A DNA stretch of 64,000 nt, from NCBI RefSeq assembly GCF_001297705.1, contig NZ_LIRF01000008.1, positions 1,116,001 through 1,180,000 on the forward strand. The letters are read 5' to 3'. Each line of letters begins with the position of its first letter. The first letter of the stretch is position 1. This DNA comes from Chryseobacterium sp. ERMR1:04. Lineage in GTDB: Bacteria; Bacteroidota; Bacteroidia; Flavobacteriales; Weeksellaceae. Made by a program: the position numbers and the translations under genes. The notes under the pieces were generated by a model. The model was not told the DNA's origin, did not search any database, and saw only the letters and a program-made list of their open reading frames with translations. This document shows, in pieces, positions 26,424-34,542 of this stretch.

Positions 26424-27029
26424 ATGAAAAAATTATTATTGCTATTGTTTATGGCAATGGCAGCAACAACTTTTGCACAGAATCAAATCAACTTTGAATC
26501 GGGGAATTTTGATTTCCTGAAAGATCAAACTGAAGTAAATGTTCAACTGAAATTTGATAATGCCGTTTATCAGGAGAAAAATTTAACAGAAACAGAATAT
26601 GTTGAAAGTAGAAAAGCTGAAATTACTGCTAGAAAAGGTGAAGTGGTATGGCAAAGTTGGACTAGAGAATGGGAAAGATTTAAAAACACACAATATTTAG
26701 AATACTTTTTCAAAGGAGTTAATAGCAAATCAAAAAAGGTAACTTTTAGAAATGATGTTAAAGCAAAATACACCTTAATTATTGATGCAAAATGGATCTA
26801 CGCTGGTTGGTACGGAGGAATGATCGGTTCTCAGGAAGCAAAACTAACTGCCAATTTGATTTTTGTGGAAACTGATAATCCTGAAAAAGTAGTCATGAAG
26901 TTACTTGCGGATAAAATTCAGGGGAAACAAATGAATCCAGATTTTTCGTGGGAGTACGGAAGAATTGCTGCGGCATATGAAGTTACCGGAAAGAAGTTAG
27001 GTAAAGAAATTAAAAGTAGCATAAAATAA
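26424..27029 (+). CDS. Secreted hypothetical protein, paralogue 2
   Basis: 201 residues with a signal peptide ('MKKLLLLLFMAMAATTFAQ'). Blocks corresponding to the preceding gene are 'SGNFDFLKDQ', 'WTREWERFKNTQ', 'KYTLIIDAKWIYAGWYGGM' and 'FVETDNPEKVVMKL'. The clear divergence between the two suggests an old duplication with retained roles. A bidirectional terminator follows at 27035-27063. Confidence 0.7.
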   Translation: MKKLLLLLFMAMAATTFAQNQINFESGNFDFLKDQTEVNVQLKFDNAVYQEKNLTETEYVESRKAEITARKGEVVWQSWTREWERFKNTQYLEYFFKGVNSKSKKVTFRNDVKAKYTLIIDAKWIYAGWYGGMIGSQEAKLTANLIFVETDNPEKVVMKLLADKIQGKQMNPDFSWEYGRIAAAYEVTGKKLGKEIKSSIK

Positions 27030-27034
27030 AAACA

Positions 27035-27063
27035 ACAAACGGTCTGAAATTCAGACCGTTTGT
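27035..27063. terminator. Bidirectional terminator between convergent genes
   Basis: ACAAACGGTCTGAA (27035-27048) and its exact reverse complement (27050-27063) around one base; strong hairpin ending beside the stop codon of the minus-strand gene. Confidence 0.85.
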
Positions 27064-28314
27064 TTATAACTGTTCTTGCTGTTTCTCAAGTTTGATGAGG
27101 TTGGCAAGATTTTTAATCACGGTATCGTGCTTTTTTACAAAAGGATTGTCTTTATTCCATACATATCCTGCTAAAACTGCACATATTTTTTTCTTTACAT
27201 CTGGATTTTCAGGTTGATGGAAAAATAATTCCTGAAGATTTCCGGTGTACCATTCTTTCACATAGGTCGTGAAAACATCTACCCCATATAAAATATAGTC
27301 TGCGTATTCTGTTTGCCAATTTACTTTTTCGCCATTCAGTTGTTTGATGGCCAGTTTTGCAGCGAGCATTCCTGATTCTGTAGCAAAAGCCATTCCTGAT
27401 GAGAAAACAGGATCTAAGAATTCTGAAGCATTTCCTGTCAACGCAAATCCGTCACCGAATAAGCTTTTCACGGAACAAGAATAATCTTTCAAATGTTTAG
27501 GTTCAAAAAGAAAGTCTACGTTTCCGAAACGTTTGACATAATAATCAGAAAGCGAGATTGCTTTTTTCAACGCTTCTGCGGTATCACCATTTTCGGATAA
27601 TTGATCAATATATTCAGTCGGGCCCACAATTCCTACACTTGTATTTCCATTAGAAAAAGGGATAACCCAAAGCCAGACTTCAGTTTCTATAATATCAAAA
27701 GAGATCAAGGTTCCTTCTTCACCTTCTTCTCTGTTAGAATCTTCTACATGAGCGAAGATTGCAGAGTGGGGAGATAGTTTTGAAGGTTTTTCCAGATCTA
27801 ATAATCTGGGTAAAACTCTTCCGTAACCACTTGAGTCAATCACAAATTTTGCGTGGATTTCCTTCGTTTCTCCGTCTTTGTTTTTTACAGTGGTGATAGA
27901 ATCTGTCCCGTTAAATTCAATTCCGATCACTTCAGTTTCAAATTCTAGGTCAATTCCTTTATTAATCACTTCCTGAGCCAACGTATTATCAAAATCAGCT
28001 CTTGGAACCTGCCAAGTCCAGTCCCAGCCTTCACCGAATTTATCACTGAAATCAAAGATGCAAACTTCGTCACCTCTTAAGAAACGGGCGCCCAACTTTT
28101 TCTCAAAGCCCATTTTGTCGAGCGCAGGGAAAAGTCCGGCTTCATCAAAATGATCCATTACTCTGGGAATCAAGCTCTCGCCAACAACTAATCTTGGGAA
28201 TTTTGTTTTTTCGACAACTTTCACGTTGATATTGTTCTTCTTTAAGTATGAAGAAGATACGCATCCGGAAGGTCCAGCACCGATTACGAGAACATCAACA
28301 AATTCTTTGCTCAT
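27064..28314 (-). CDS. Flavin-dependent halogenase-like FAD oxidoreductase
   Basis: 416 residues. The FAD-binding Gly motif is 'VIGAGPSGCVSSSYL' (residues 12-17), and the flavin-dependent halogenase motif Trp-x-Trp-x-Ile-Pro is intact at 214-219 (WLWVIP). Lys73 in 'KKLGARF' falls where halogenases keep the lysine that forms the chloramine/HOCl adduct. Some geranylgeranyl-reductase-like oxidases share these motifs, so a hydroxylase or oxidase is possible. Chlorinated flexirubins are known, and this gene is divergent from the tyrosine ammonia-lyase gene, so aryl-ring chlorination is a reasonable hypothesis. Confidence 0.7.
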   Translation of the reverse strand: MSKEFVDVLVIGAGPSGCVSSSYLKKNNINVKVVEKTKFPRLVVGESLIPRVMDHFDEAGLFPALDKMGFEKKLGARFLRGDEVCIFDFSDKFGEGWDWTWQVPRADFDNTLAQEVINKGIDLEFETEVIGIEFNGTDSITTVKNKDGETKEIHAKFVIDSSGYGRVLPRLLDLEKPSKLSPHSAIFAHVEDSNREEGEEGTLISFDIIETEVWLWVIPFSNGNTSVGIVGPTEYIDQLSENGDTAEALKKAISLSDYYVKRFGNVDFLFEPKHLKDYSCSVKSLFGDGFALTGNASEFLDPVFSSGMAFATESGMLAAKLAIKQLNGEKVNWQTEYADYILYGVDVFTTYVKEWYTGNLQELFFHQPENPDVKKKICAVLAGYVWNKDNPFVKKHDTVIKNLANLIKLEKQQEQL

Positions 28315-28315
28315 C

Positions 28316-28351
28316 TTTGATTTTTTATTTTAATAATAACTTATATCTTTG
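28316..28351 (+). promoter_or_regulatory. Candidate promoter of the ammonia-lyase operon
   Basis: TTTG at 28316-28319 and TATCTTTG at 28344-28351, 24 bases apart (spacer slightly long); the -7 match is exact. The leader would be about 55 bases. Confidence 0.5.
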
Positions 28352-28413
28352 CCGCAAAATTAGTGACAATTAATTAATATTTTATAAAATTATCTACTAT
28401 TACTTTTTAATTA

Positions 28414-29937
28414 ATGAAAATAAATAGCTTTTTAGAACTGAAAGATTTTCAGGATATCGTCGTAAATAATGAAAAAATAGAACTGGATGACACACTTTTA
28501 GCCAGAGTGGATGCGAGTTTTCAGTTTTTGAAAGAATTTTCTAGGAATAAAGTGATATATGGTGTGAACACAGGCTTTGGACCGATGGCTCAGTTTAAAA
28601 TCAGTGATGAAGATACTCATCAATTACAATACAATTTAATAAGAAGCCACTCTTCAGGGATTGGAAATCCGTTGCCTCCACAAGAAGTTAAAGCTTGTAT
28701 GCTGGCAAGATTAAATACGTTGTCTCTTGGAAATTCAGGAGTTCATCATTCTGTAGTTAATTTACTTAAGGAATTAATTAACAGAGAGGTTACTCCATTG
28801 ATCTTCGAACATGGAGGAGTAGGCGCAAGTGGAGATTTAGTGCAATTGGCACATTTAGCTTTAGTCCTTATTGGGGAAGGTGAAGTGTTCTATAAAGGAG
28901 AAAGAAAATCTACAAAAGAAGTTTTTGAGATTGAAGGACTAGAGCCCATAAAAGTAGAGATTCGTGAAGGTCTTGCTTTAATGAATGGAACTTCTGTGAT
29001 GTCAGGAATTGGAATTGTAAATGCGTACAAAGCCAATCAATTAACTGAAATCTCAATTAAATTGTCTTGTGCAATAAATGAGATTGTTCAGGCGTATGAT
29101 GATCATTTATCTGAAGCGTTGAACGGAACAAAAAAACACTACGGTCAACAAAAGATTGCAGAAAGAATGCGTGCGCATTTATCAGACAGTCAGTTGATCA
29201 GAAAAAGAGAAGATCATTTATATACTCATTTCGAAGAACAGGAAAAGGTATTCAAGGAAAAAGTTCAGGAATATTATTCACTAAGATGTGTTCCTCAAAT
29301 CTTAGGACCTGTTTTAGATACATTGGAATACACGGAGAAGGTTCTTGAAAATGAAATTAACTCTGCGAATGATAACCCAATTATAGACGTTGAAGGTCAA
29401 CATGTTTACCATGGCGGAAATTTCCACGGAGATTATATTTCTTTGGAAATGGACAAACTTAAAATTGTGGTAACCAAACTAACAATGCTAGCTGAAAGAC
29501 AATTAAACTATCTTTTGAATGCTAAAATCAACGAAATCTTGCCTCCTTTCGTAAATTTAGGTAAATTAGGCTTTAATTTCGGGATGCAGGGGGTTCAGTT
29601 CACTGCAACTTCAACAACAGCAGAAAGTCAAATGTTGTCTAATTCTATGTATGTTCACAGTATTCCGAACAACAATGATAACCAGGATATCGTGAGTATG
29701 GGAACAAACTCAGCGGTAATCTGCAGAAAAGTAATTGAAAATGCTTTTGAAGTATTAGCAATTGAAGCCATCACGATTATTCAGGCCATTGAATATCTTG
29801 ATTTTAAGGATAAAGTTTCATCTTCTACAAAAGAATTGTATGATGAAATAAGAAAGATCATTCCTGCGTTCTCAGATGATATGGTGATGTATCCTTATTT
29901 GGAAAAAGTAAAACAATATCTTAAAAACGGAAAATAA
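28414..29937 (+). CDS. Tyrosine ammonia-lyase (HAL/PAL/TAL family)
   Basis: Deaminates tyrosine to 4-coumarate. The 507-residue protein carries the Ala-Ser-Gly triad (138-140, 'GGVGASGDLVQLAHLAL') that forms the MIO cofactor, 'VIYGVNTGFGPMA' with the catalytic Tyr loop, and 'NSANDNPIID'. The selectivity loop reads 'NLIRSHSSG', as I recall from the characterised F. johnsoniae tyrosine ammonia-lyase, to which the whole sequence is closely similar from memory. Histidine lyase is the alternative, but no hut genes are nearby and the pigment context favours tyrosine. Its stop overlaps the next ATG (TAATG). Confidence 0.9.
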   Translation: MKINSFLELKDFQDIVVNNEKIELDDTLLARVDASFQFLKEFSRNKVIYGVNTGFGPMAQFKISDEDTHQLQYNLIRSHSSGIGNPLPPQEVKACMLARLNTLSLGNSGVHHSVVNLLKELINREVTPLIFEHGGVGASGDLVQLAHLALVLIGEGEVFYKGERKSTKEVFEIEGLEPIKVEIREGLALMNGTSVMSGIGIVNAYKANQLTEISIKLSCAINEIVQAYDDHLSEALNGTKKHYGQQKIAERMRAHLSDSQLIRKREDHLYTHFEEQEKVFKEKVQEYYSLRCVPQILGPVLDTLEYTEKVLENEINSANDNPIIDVEGQHVYHGGNFHGDYISLEMDKLKIVVTKLTMLAERQLNYLLNAKINEILPPFVNLGKLGFNFGMQGVQFTATSTTAESQMLSNSMYVHSIPNNNDNQDIVSMGTNSAVICRKVIENAFEVLAIEAITIIQAIEYLDFKDKVSSSTKELYDEIRKIIPAFSDDMVMYPYLEKVKQYLKNGK

Positions 29938-31049
29938 TGAAAAAAAGGTTGATTTTATCTCTCGTACTCTTACTAGTCGGACAAGTGTTTTTTGCCCAAG
30001 AATTGGCTTTAGTCAAGGAAAAATCTAAAATTGGGTATATAAATAAATCCGGAAATTACGTTATTCAACCAAGCTTTGAAACTGCAAAAAGTTTTTCAGA
30101 CGGGTTAGCCGCTGTGAAGGACGGTAAGGCTTGGGGGTTTATAGGAAAAGATGGGAAATTAGTCATTCAACCTTCATTTTCAAATATAAAAGATTTCCAC
30201 AATGGAATTTGTATTGTGGAAAAAGACAAAAATTGGTTTTATATCAACAAAAAAGGAGAGAAGCTTACAATGCCGTATTCAGACAAGTTATATGACTTTA
30301 ATGATGGGTTAGCTTTTATGAAAGTTGGGAATAAGATTGGCGCTTTTGATACGGATGGCAAAGTGGTTATTCATGCAGAATATGACATCATCAAGCCTTT
30401 TCAAAATGGTTTTGCAAGAGCTTCTAAAGATAGCCGTTGGGGAATTATTGATGCGAAAGGAAATGTAATTGTTCCTTTTGAATATGGTGATATCGGAGAA
30501 TATGCAGATGGAACAACCTGGGCTAAGAAAGGAAGCTTATACGGAATTATTGAAGGAAAAGATTTTAAAATCATGGATGAGGTTGATCGAATCTGGGATT
30601 TTCAAGGTCAATCCATTACGTATGCCAAGAAAAAAGGAAAAATAGGATTTATTGATAAAACAGGAAATTGGGTAATTGAACCTAAATTCGATAAGGCGAG
30701 ATCTTTTAATCAAAATTTAGCTCCTGTTTGTGTAAATAGTAAATGGGGATATATTGATACTACTGGAAATTATGTGATAGAGCCTACTTACAATGATGCT
30801 GAGGTTTTCAGTAATGATAATCTTGCTCCGGTAAAAGGAAAAGATTGGGGCTTTATTGATAAGACAGGAAAACTGGTTATTCCAATGGATTACGATATTT
30901 CTAAAAGCTTTGGATTTACAGAAAAAAATAAAGGATTCAATGATGGAGTCTCAAGAGTGAGAAAATCAGGAAAATGGGGCTTTATTGATAGATCTGGGAA
31001 TCTATTAGGAAACAAATGGTTCAATAATGCAGAACTGTTTCAAAATTAA
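29937..31049 (+). CDS. WG-repeat (KWG) secreted protein
   Basis: 370 residues with a signal peptide (to Val-Phe-Phe-Ala-Gln) and about nine to ten repeats of the WG type, each with a core like 'WGFIDKTGKLVI.P.Y/F' ('KAWGFIGKDGKLVIQPSF', 'SKWGYIDTTGNYVIEP'). Such repeats form beta-rich surface or periplasmic proteins with unclear function. It is translationally coupled to the ammonia-lyase gene and followed 18 bases later by fabG-like, so it belongs to the pigment operon. Confidence 0.88.
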   Translation: MKKRLILSLVLLLVGQVFFAQELALVKEKSKIGYINKSGNYVIQPSFETAKSFSDGLAAVKDGKAWGFIGKDGKLVIQPSFSNIKDFHNGICIVEKDKNWFYINKKGEKLTMPYSDKLYDFNDGLAFMKVGNKIGAFDTDGKVVIHAEYDIIKPFQNGFARASKDSRWGIIDAKGNVIVPFEYGDIGEYADGTTWAKKGSLYGIIEGKDFKIMDEVDRIWDFQGQSITYAKKKGKIGFIDKTGNWVIEPKFDKARSFNQNLAPVCVNSKWGYIDTTGNYVIEPTYNDAEVFSNDNLAPVKGKDWGFIDKTGKLVIPMDYDISKSFGFTEKNKGFNDGVSRVRKSGKWGFIDRSGNLLGNKWFNNAELFQN

Positions 31050-31067
31050 AAAAACTACGACTAAGAA

Positions 31068-31799
31068 ATGAAATGTGCAATCATCACAGGTGGCTCAAGG
31101 GGAATCGGAAGAGCAATCTGTATAAAACTGGCAGAAGAGAAAAATTATCATATACTCATCAACTACACTTCAAACGAAGTTGCCGCTAAGGAAACATTAG
31201 CTAAAGTAGAAGAACTAGGCTCTACAGGAGAAATTCTAAAATTCGATGTAGGCAATGCTGAAGAAACGCTAAAAGTTCTTGGAGAATGGCAGGAGAAAAA
31301 TGCTGATTCAGTGGTTGAGGTTATTGTAAACAATGCCGGAATTACAAGAGATGGACTATTCATGTGGATGCCAAGTGAAGACTGGAACTCTGTGATAAAT
31401 ACAAGTTTAAATGGATTTTTCAACGTAACCAATTTCTTTATTCAAAAATTGTTGCGTAATAAATATGGTAGAATCATCAATATGGTTTCTGTTTCCGGAG
31501 TAAAAGGAACAGCCGGCCAGACGAATTATTCTGCAGCAAAAGGTGCTTTGGTTGGCGCTACAAAAGCATTGGCTCAGGAAGTTGCCAAAAGAAATATCAC
31601 TGTAAATGCTGTAGCACCAGGGTTTATCAGAACAGATATGACGCAGGAATTCAATGAAGATGAATTGAAGGCGATGATCCCTGTCAACAGATTTGGAGAA
31701 GCAGAAGAAGTAGCTGATTTAGTGGCATTTTTAGCCTCTAAAAAATCTTCTTACATTACAGGTGAAGTGATTAATATTAATGGAGGAATCTATTCTTAA
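31068..31799 (+). CDS. 3-oxoacyl-ACP reductase (FabG-like SDR)
   Basis: 243-residue short-chain dehydrogenase. NADPH site 'ITGGSRGIGRA' (residues 6-16), 'VNNAGITRDG' (88-96), catalytic Ser in 'NMVSVSG', Tyr154 and Lys158 ('YSAAKGA'), and a C-terminal 'GEVININGGIYS'. It should reduce 3-oxoacyl-ACP in each polyene extension cycle. The ketosynthase and ACP genes follow after a repeat element; the housekeeping FabG is presumably elsewhere. Confidence 0.9.
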   Translation: MKCAIITGGSRGIGRAICIKLAEEKNYHILINYTSNEVAAKETLAKVEELGSTGEILKFDVGNAEETLKVLGEWQEKNADSVVEVIVNNAGITRDGLFMWMPSEDWNSVINTSLNGFFNVTNFFIQKLLRNKYGRIINMVSVSGVKGTAGQTNYSAAKGALVGATKALAQEVAKRNITVNAVAPGFIRTDMTQEFNEDELKAMIPVNRFGEAEEVADLVAFLASKKSSYITGEVININGGIYS

Positions 31800-31896
31800 T
31801 GAATGTAACAATCTATCAATGTAACAATTTAACAATAGAGATTCAATTTAAAAATTGTTACGCTGGTAAACTGATACATTGTTAAATTTGAAAAAC
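31800..31896. repeat. TATCAATGTAACA-type hairpin element (copy A)
   Basis: Contains AATGTAACAATCTATCAATGTAACAA on the left and imperfectly complementary AAATTGTTAC...GATACATTGTTAAATTT on the right. It fills the whole gap before the ketosynthase start and shares words with copies at 33413, 49680 and 50028. Confidence 0.65.
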
Positions 31897-33117
31897 ATGG
31901 AAAATAGGGTTGTAATTACCGGAATGGGAATTTATTCTTGCATCGGAACTTCTTTGGAAGAAGTAAAGGAATCCCTGTATCAAGGAAAATCAGGTATTGT
32001 TTTAGTAGACGAAAGGAAAGAATTTGGTTTCAGGTCAGGCCTTACGGGCGTGGTTCCAAAGCCGGATTTAAAAAGTCTTTTGAACAGACGTCAGCGTATA
32101 AGTATGGGCGAGGAAAGCGAATATGCTTATATGGCAACCAGCGATGCACTAAAACAGGCAAAAATTGATCAAGACTTTTTAGATAACAACGAAGTAGGAA
32201 TTTTATACGGGAATGACAGTGTTTCTCAGGCAGTAGTAGAATCTATTGATATTGCAAGAGAGAAAAAAGATACCACTTTAATGGGTTCTGGGGCGATATT
32301 CAAATCAATGAATTCTACCGTAACCATGAACCTTTCCACGATATTTAAATTAAGAGGAATTAATCTTACCATTAGTGCAGCTTGTGCTAGCGGATCTCAT
32401 TCGTTGGGATTGGCTTATATGATGATTAAGAGTGGAATGCAAGACATGATTGTTTGTGGAGGCGCTCAGGAAACCAACAAATATTCAATGGCGAGTTTTG
32501 ATGGATTAGGTGTTTTTTCAGTAAGAGAAAATGAGCCTACAAAAGCATCAAGGCCTTTTGATAAAGACAGAGACGGCTTAATCCCAAGCGGTGGAGCGGC
32601 CTCTTTAATTGTTGAAAGCTTAGAATCTGCACAGAAAAGAGGGGTAACTATTTTAGGGGAAATTATCGGATATGGATTTTCATCCAATGGCGGACATATT
32701 TCAACGCCTAATGTTGACGGCCCTGCGTTAGCGATGAACAGAGCCTTGCAACAGTCTGGTTTAGAGGTGAAAGACATCGATTATATTAATGCTCATGCGA
32801 CTTCCACACCAATTGGTGATGCGAACGAAGCAAAAGCTATTTACGAGATCTTCGGGAGTGATGTTCCGGTGAGTTCTACAAAATCAATGACGGGTCACGA
32901 ATGTTGGATGGCGGGCGCAAGTGAAGTTATCTACTCAATTCTGATGATGCAAAATGATTTCGTGGCTCCCAATATCAATTTGGAAAACCCTGATGATGAG
33001 GCGAAAAGGATAAATTTGGTCTCTGAAACGAAAAATCAAAAAATTGACGTATTTTTGTCGAATTCTTTTGGATTTGGGGGCACCAATTCCGCATTAATTG
33101 TTAAAAAGTTTGATTAA
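31897..33117 (+). CDS. Beta-ketoacyl-ACP synthase, FabF type
   Basis: Start placed at ATG 31897 ('MENRVVITGMGIYSCIG'); the longer frame starts with a TTG inside the repeat. The catalytic triad is complete: Cys in 'ISAACASGSHSL', His in 'NAHATSTPIGD' and His in 'STKSMTGHECWMAG'. It should condense malonyl-ACP with the growing aryl polyene. The partner ACP follows after 4 bases. It is the intact plus-arm ketosynthase, distinct from those of the minus arm. Confidence 0.9.
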   Translation: MENRVVITGMGIYSCIGTSLEEVKESLYQGKSGIVLVDERKEFGFRSGLTGVVPKPDLKSLLNRRQRISMGEESEYAYMATSDALKQAKIDQDFLDNNEVGILYGNDSVSQAVVESIDIAREKKDTTLMGSGAIFKSMNSTVTMNLSTIFKLRGINLTISAACASGSHSLGLAYMMIKSGMQDMIVCGGAQETNKYSMASFDGLGVFSVRENEPTKASRPFDKDRDGLIPSGGAASLIVESLESAQKRGVTILGEIIGYGFSSNGGHISTPNVDGPALAMNRALQQSGLEVKDIDYINAHATSTPIGDANEAKAIYEIFGSDVPVSSTKSMTGHECWMAGASEVIYSILMMQNDFVAPNINLENPDDEAKRINLVSETKNQKIDVFLSNSFGFGGTNSALIVKKFD

Positions 33118-33121
33118 AAAC

Positions 33122-33376
33122 ATGGAAAGGGAAAAAATTATTGCTATCGTTAATGATTTTTTGGTTAATGAATTCGAAGTTGACGGGGACGAAATCCGTC
33201 ATGACGGGAATCTTAAAACGACACTGGGCTTAGACAGCTTAGATTATATTGATATGGTAGTGGTTATCGAATCTAATTTCGGCGTGAAATTAGGCGAAGC
33301 AGACTTCAAAAAAATGATCACATTTGATGATTTTTATACGACAATTCAGAATAAAATCACGGAGAAAAACGCTTAA
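33122..33376 (+). CDS. Acyl carrier protein (plus arm)
   Basis: 84 residues starting at ATG 33122 (the frame runs further upstream into the ketosynthase). The phosphopantetheine site is Asp38-Ser39-Leu40 in 'TTLGLDSLDYIDMVVVIESNFGV'. It is acidic and helical, as expected for a type II carrier. It lies between ketosynthase and acyltransferase genes, so it probably carries the polyene chain. Confidence 0.9.
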   Translation: MEREKIIAIVNDFLVNEFEVDGDEIRHDGNLKTTLGLDSLDYIDMVVVIESNFGVKLGEADFKKMITFDDFYTTIQNKITEKNA

Positions 33377-33412
33377 TTATCGATTAAAATTTACTCTAAA
33401 TTAAATATTATA

Positions 33413-33488
33413 ATATACCAATTTAACAGTTTACCAATGCTTTACGTCTGATAAATTGTTACGCTGTTAAATTGATACATTGCTAAAT
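33413..33488. repeat. TATCAATGTAACA-type hairpin element (copy B)
   Basis: TACCAATTTAACA on the left is matched by TGCTAAATTGGTA on the right (one internal mismatch); the inner part contains GTTTACCAATG and GTTACGCTGTTAAATTGATACATTG. It occupies most of the gap between the ACP and acyltransferase genes. Confidence 0.65.
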
Positions 33489-33495
33489 TGGTACT

Positions 33496-34380
33496 ATGAA
33501 CAAGTGGAAAGGTAAATCTAAAGGCACAATTCTAGGATATCAAATATTCGTCTGGTGCATTAGAAATATTGGAGTCCGAAGTTCATATTTTGTCCTGTAT
33601 TTCGTTGCTGCTTACTACTTTATATTCGAAAAAAAGAGCAATCAATACATCTCTTATTACTTTAAAAAACGCCTTAATTATACTTCTTGGAAAACTAAAT
33701 TTTCAATATTCAAAAGCTATTTTGTTTTCGGAAAGGTATTAATTGATAAAACGGCTATTTCTGCAGGGCTGAGAGATAAATTCACATATGAATTTGACGG
33801 AATTGAAAATCTTAGAAACCTTTTAGCAGAAAAAAAGGGTGGGGTTCTTATCAGTGCACACATTGGAAATTTTGAAATCGCAGAATACTTTTTTGCGGAT
33901 ATTGATTTTGATTGTCAGATTAACTTAGTGACAACAGATCAGGAAGTTACAGTGATTAAAGAATACTTGGGAAGTGTTTCAGTTAAAGAAAGTAATATCA
34001 AATTTATTTATGTGAAAGATGATATGTCCCATATTTTCGATATCAATGAAGCGTTATCTAAGAATGAATTGATCTGCTTTACCGGTGATCGATATTTTGA
34101 AGGGTCAAAATTCCTTGAAGCTGAGCTATTAGGGAAAAGCGCCAAATTTCCGGCGGGTCCTTTTCTGATTGCTTCCAGATTGGGTGTTCCTGTTGTCTAT
34201 GTGTATGTAATGAAAGAAAAGAATCTTCATTATCACTTGTATGCAAGAGTTGCCGAGGCTGTGAAAAAGCGTGATGCACAAGGTCTTTTGCATTCTTATG
34301 TACAAAATCTTGAATCCATGATCAAAAAATATCCCCTTCAATGGTTCAATTACTTTGATTTTTGGGATGATATTGATTAA
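33496..34380 (+). CDS. LpxL-like lysophospholipid/lipid acyltransferase (LABLAT family)
   Basis: 294 residues with an N-terminal hydrophobic anchor ('SSYFVLYFVAAYYFIF') and the HX4E acyltransferase motif in 'ISAHIGNFEIAEYF', followed by 'CFTGDRYFEGSKF' and 'FPAGPFLIASRLGVPVVYVYVMKEK'. In aryl polyene clusters such enzymes are thought to attach the polyene acyl chain to a lipid or resorcinol moiety; here esterification of the dialkylresorcinol is a plausible role. It acts at the inner membrane's cytoplasmic face. Confidence 0.85.
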   Translation: MNKWKGKSKGTILGYQIFVWCIRNIGVRSSYFVLYFVAAYYFIFEKKSNQYISYYFKKRLNYTSWKTKFSIFKSYFVFGKVLIDKTAISAGLRDKFTYEFDGIENLRNLLAEKKGGVLISAHIGNFEIAEYFFADIDFDCQINLVTTDQEVTVIKEYLGSVSVKESNIKFIYVKDDMSHIFDINEALSKNELICFTGDRYFEGSKFLEAELLGKSAKFPAGPFLIASRLGVPVVYVYVMKEKNLHYHLYARVAEAVKKRDAQGLLHSYVQNLESMIKKYPLQWFNYFDFWDDID

Positions 34381-34399
34381 TTTTCAATATTTTTAGGGC

Positions 34400-34480
34400 A
34401 GCTTTTCCGTCTTCCGCTCCCAATCTTTTTTTGCTTTGGCAAAAAAAGGATTTTCGCTCAAGTCGGGCTGCAAACAATTC
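34400..34480. repeat. GGGCAGCTTTTCCG-type Bacteroidetes repeat
   Basis: The stretch carries the words TTTTCCGTCTTCCGCTC and GATTTTCGCTCAAGTCGGGC with an internal hairpin (TTTTTTTGC with GGCAAAAAAA), as in a repeat I recall from other flavobacterial genomes. It may also terminate transcription after the acyltransferase gene. Confidence 0.5.
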
Positions 34481-34491
34481 AGCGTTGAAAA

Positions 34492-34524
34492 AGCCTTGTC
34501 AAGGTTTTAAACCTTGACAAGGCT
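34492..34524. repeat. Perfect 16-bp inverted repeat (CTTGTCAAG family)
   Basis: Arms 34492-34507 (AGCCTTGTCAAGGTTT) and 34509-34524 are exact reverse complements with a 1-base centre. Second copy of the family seen at 12197 and 55253; it ends 18 bases before the next start codon. Confidence 0.8.
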
Positions 34525-34542
34525 GATGAAAAATTAATCTCC

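Noticed and set aside
28414-29937. Histidine ammonia-lyase of the hut pathway
   Set aside because: No hutU, hutI or hutG gene is nearby, and the sequence and pigment context fit tyrosine ammonia-lyase.
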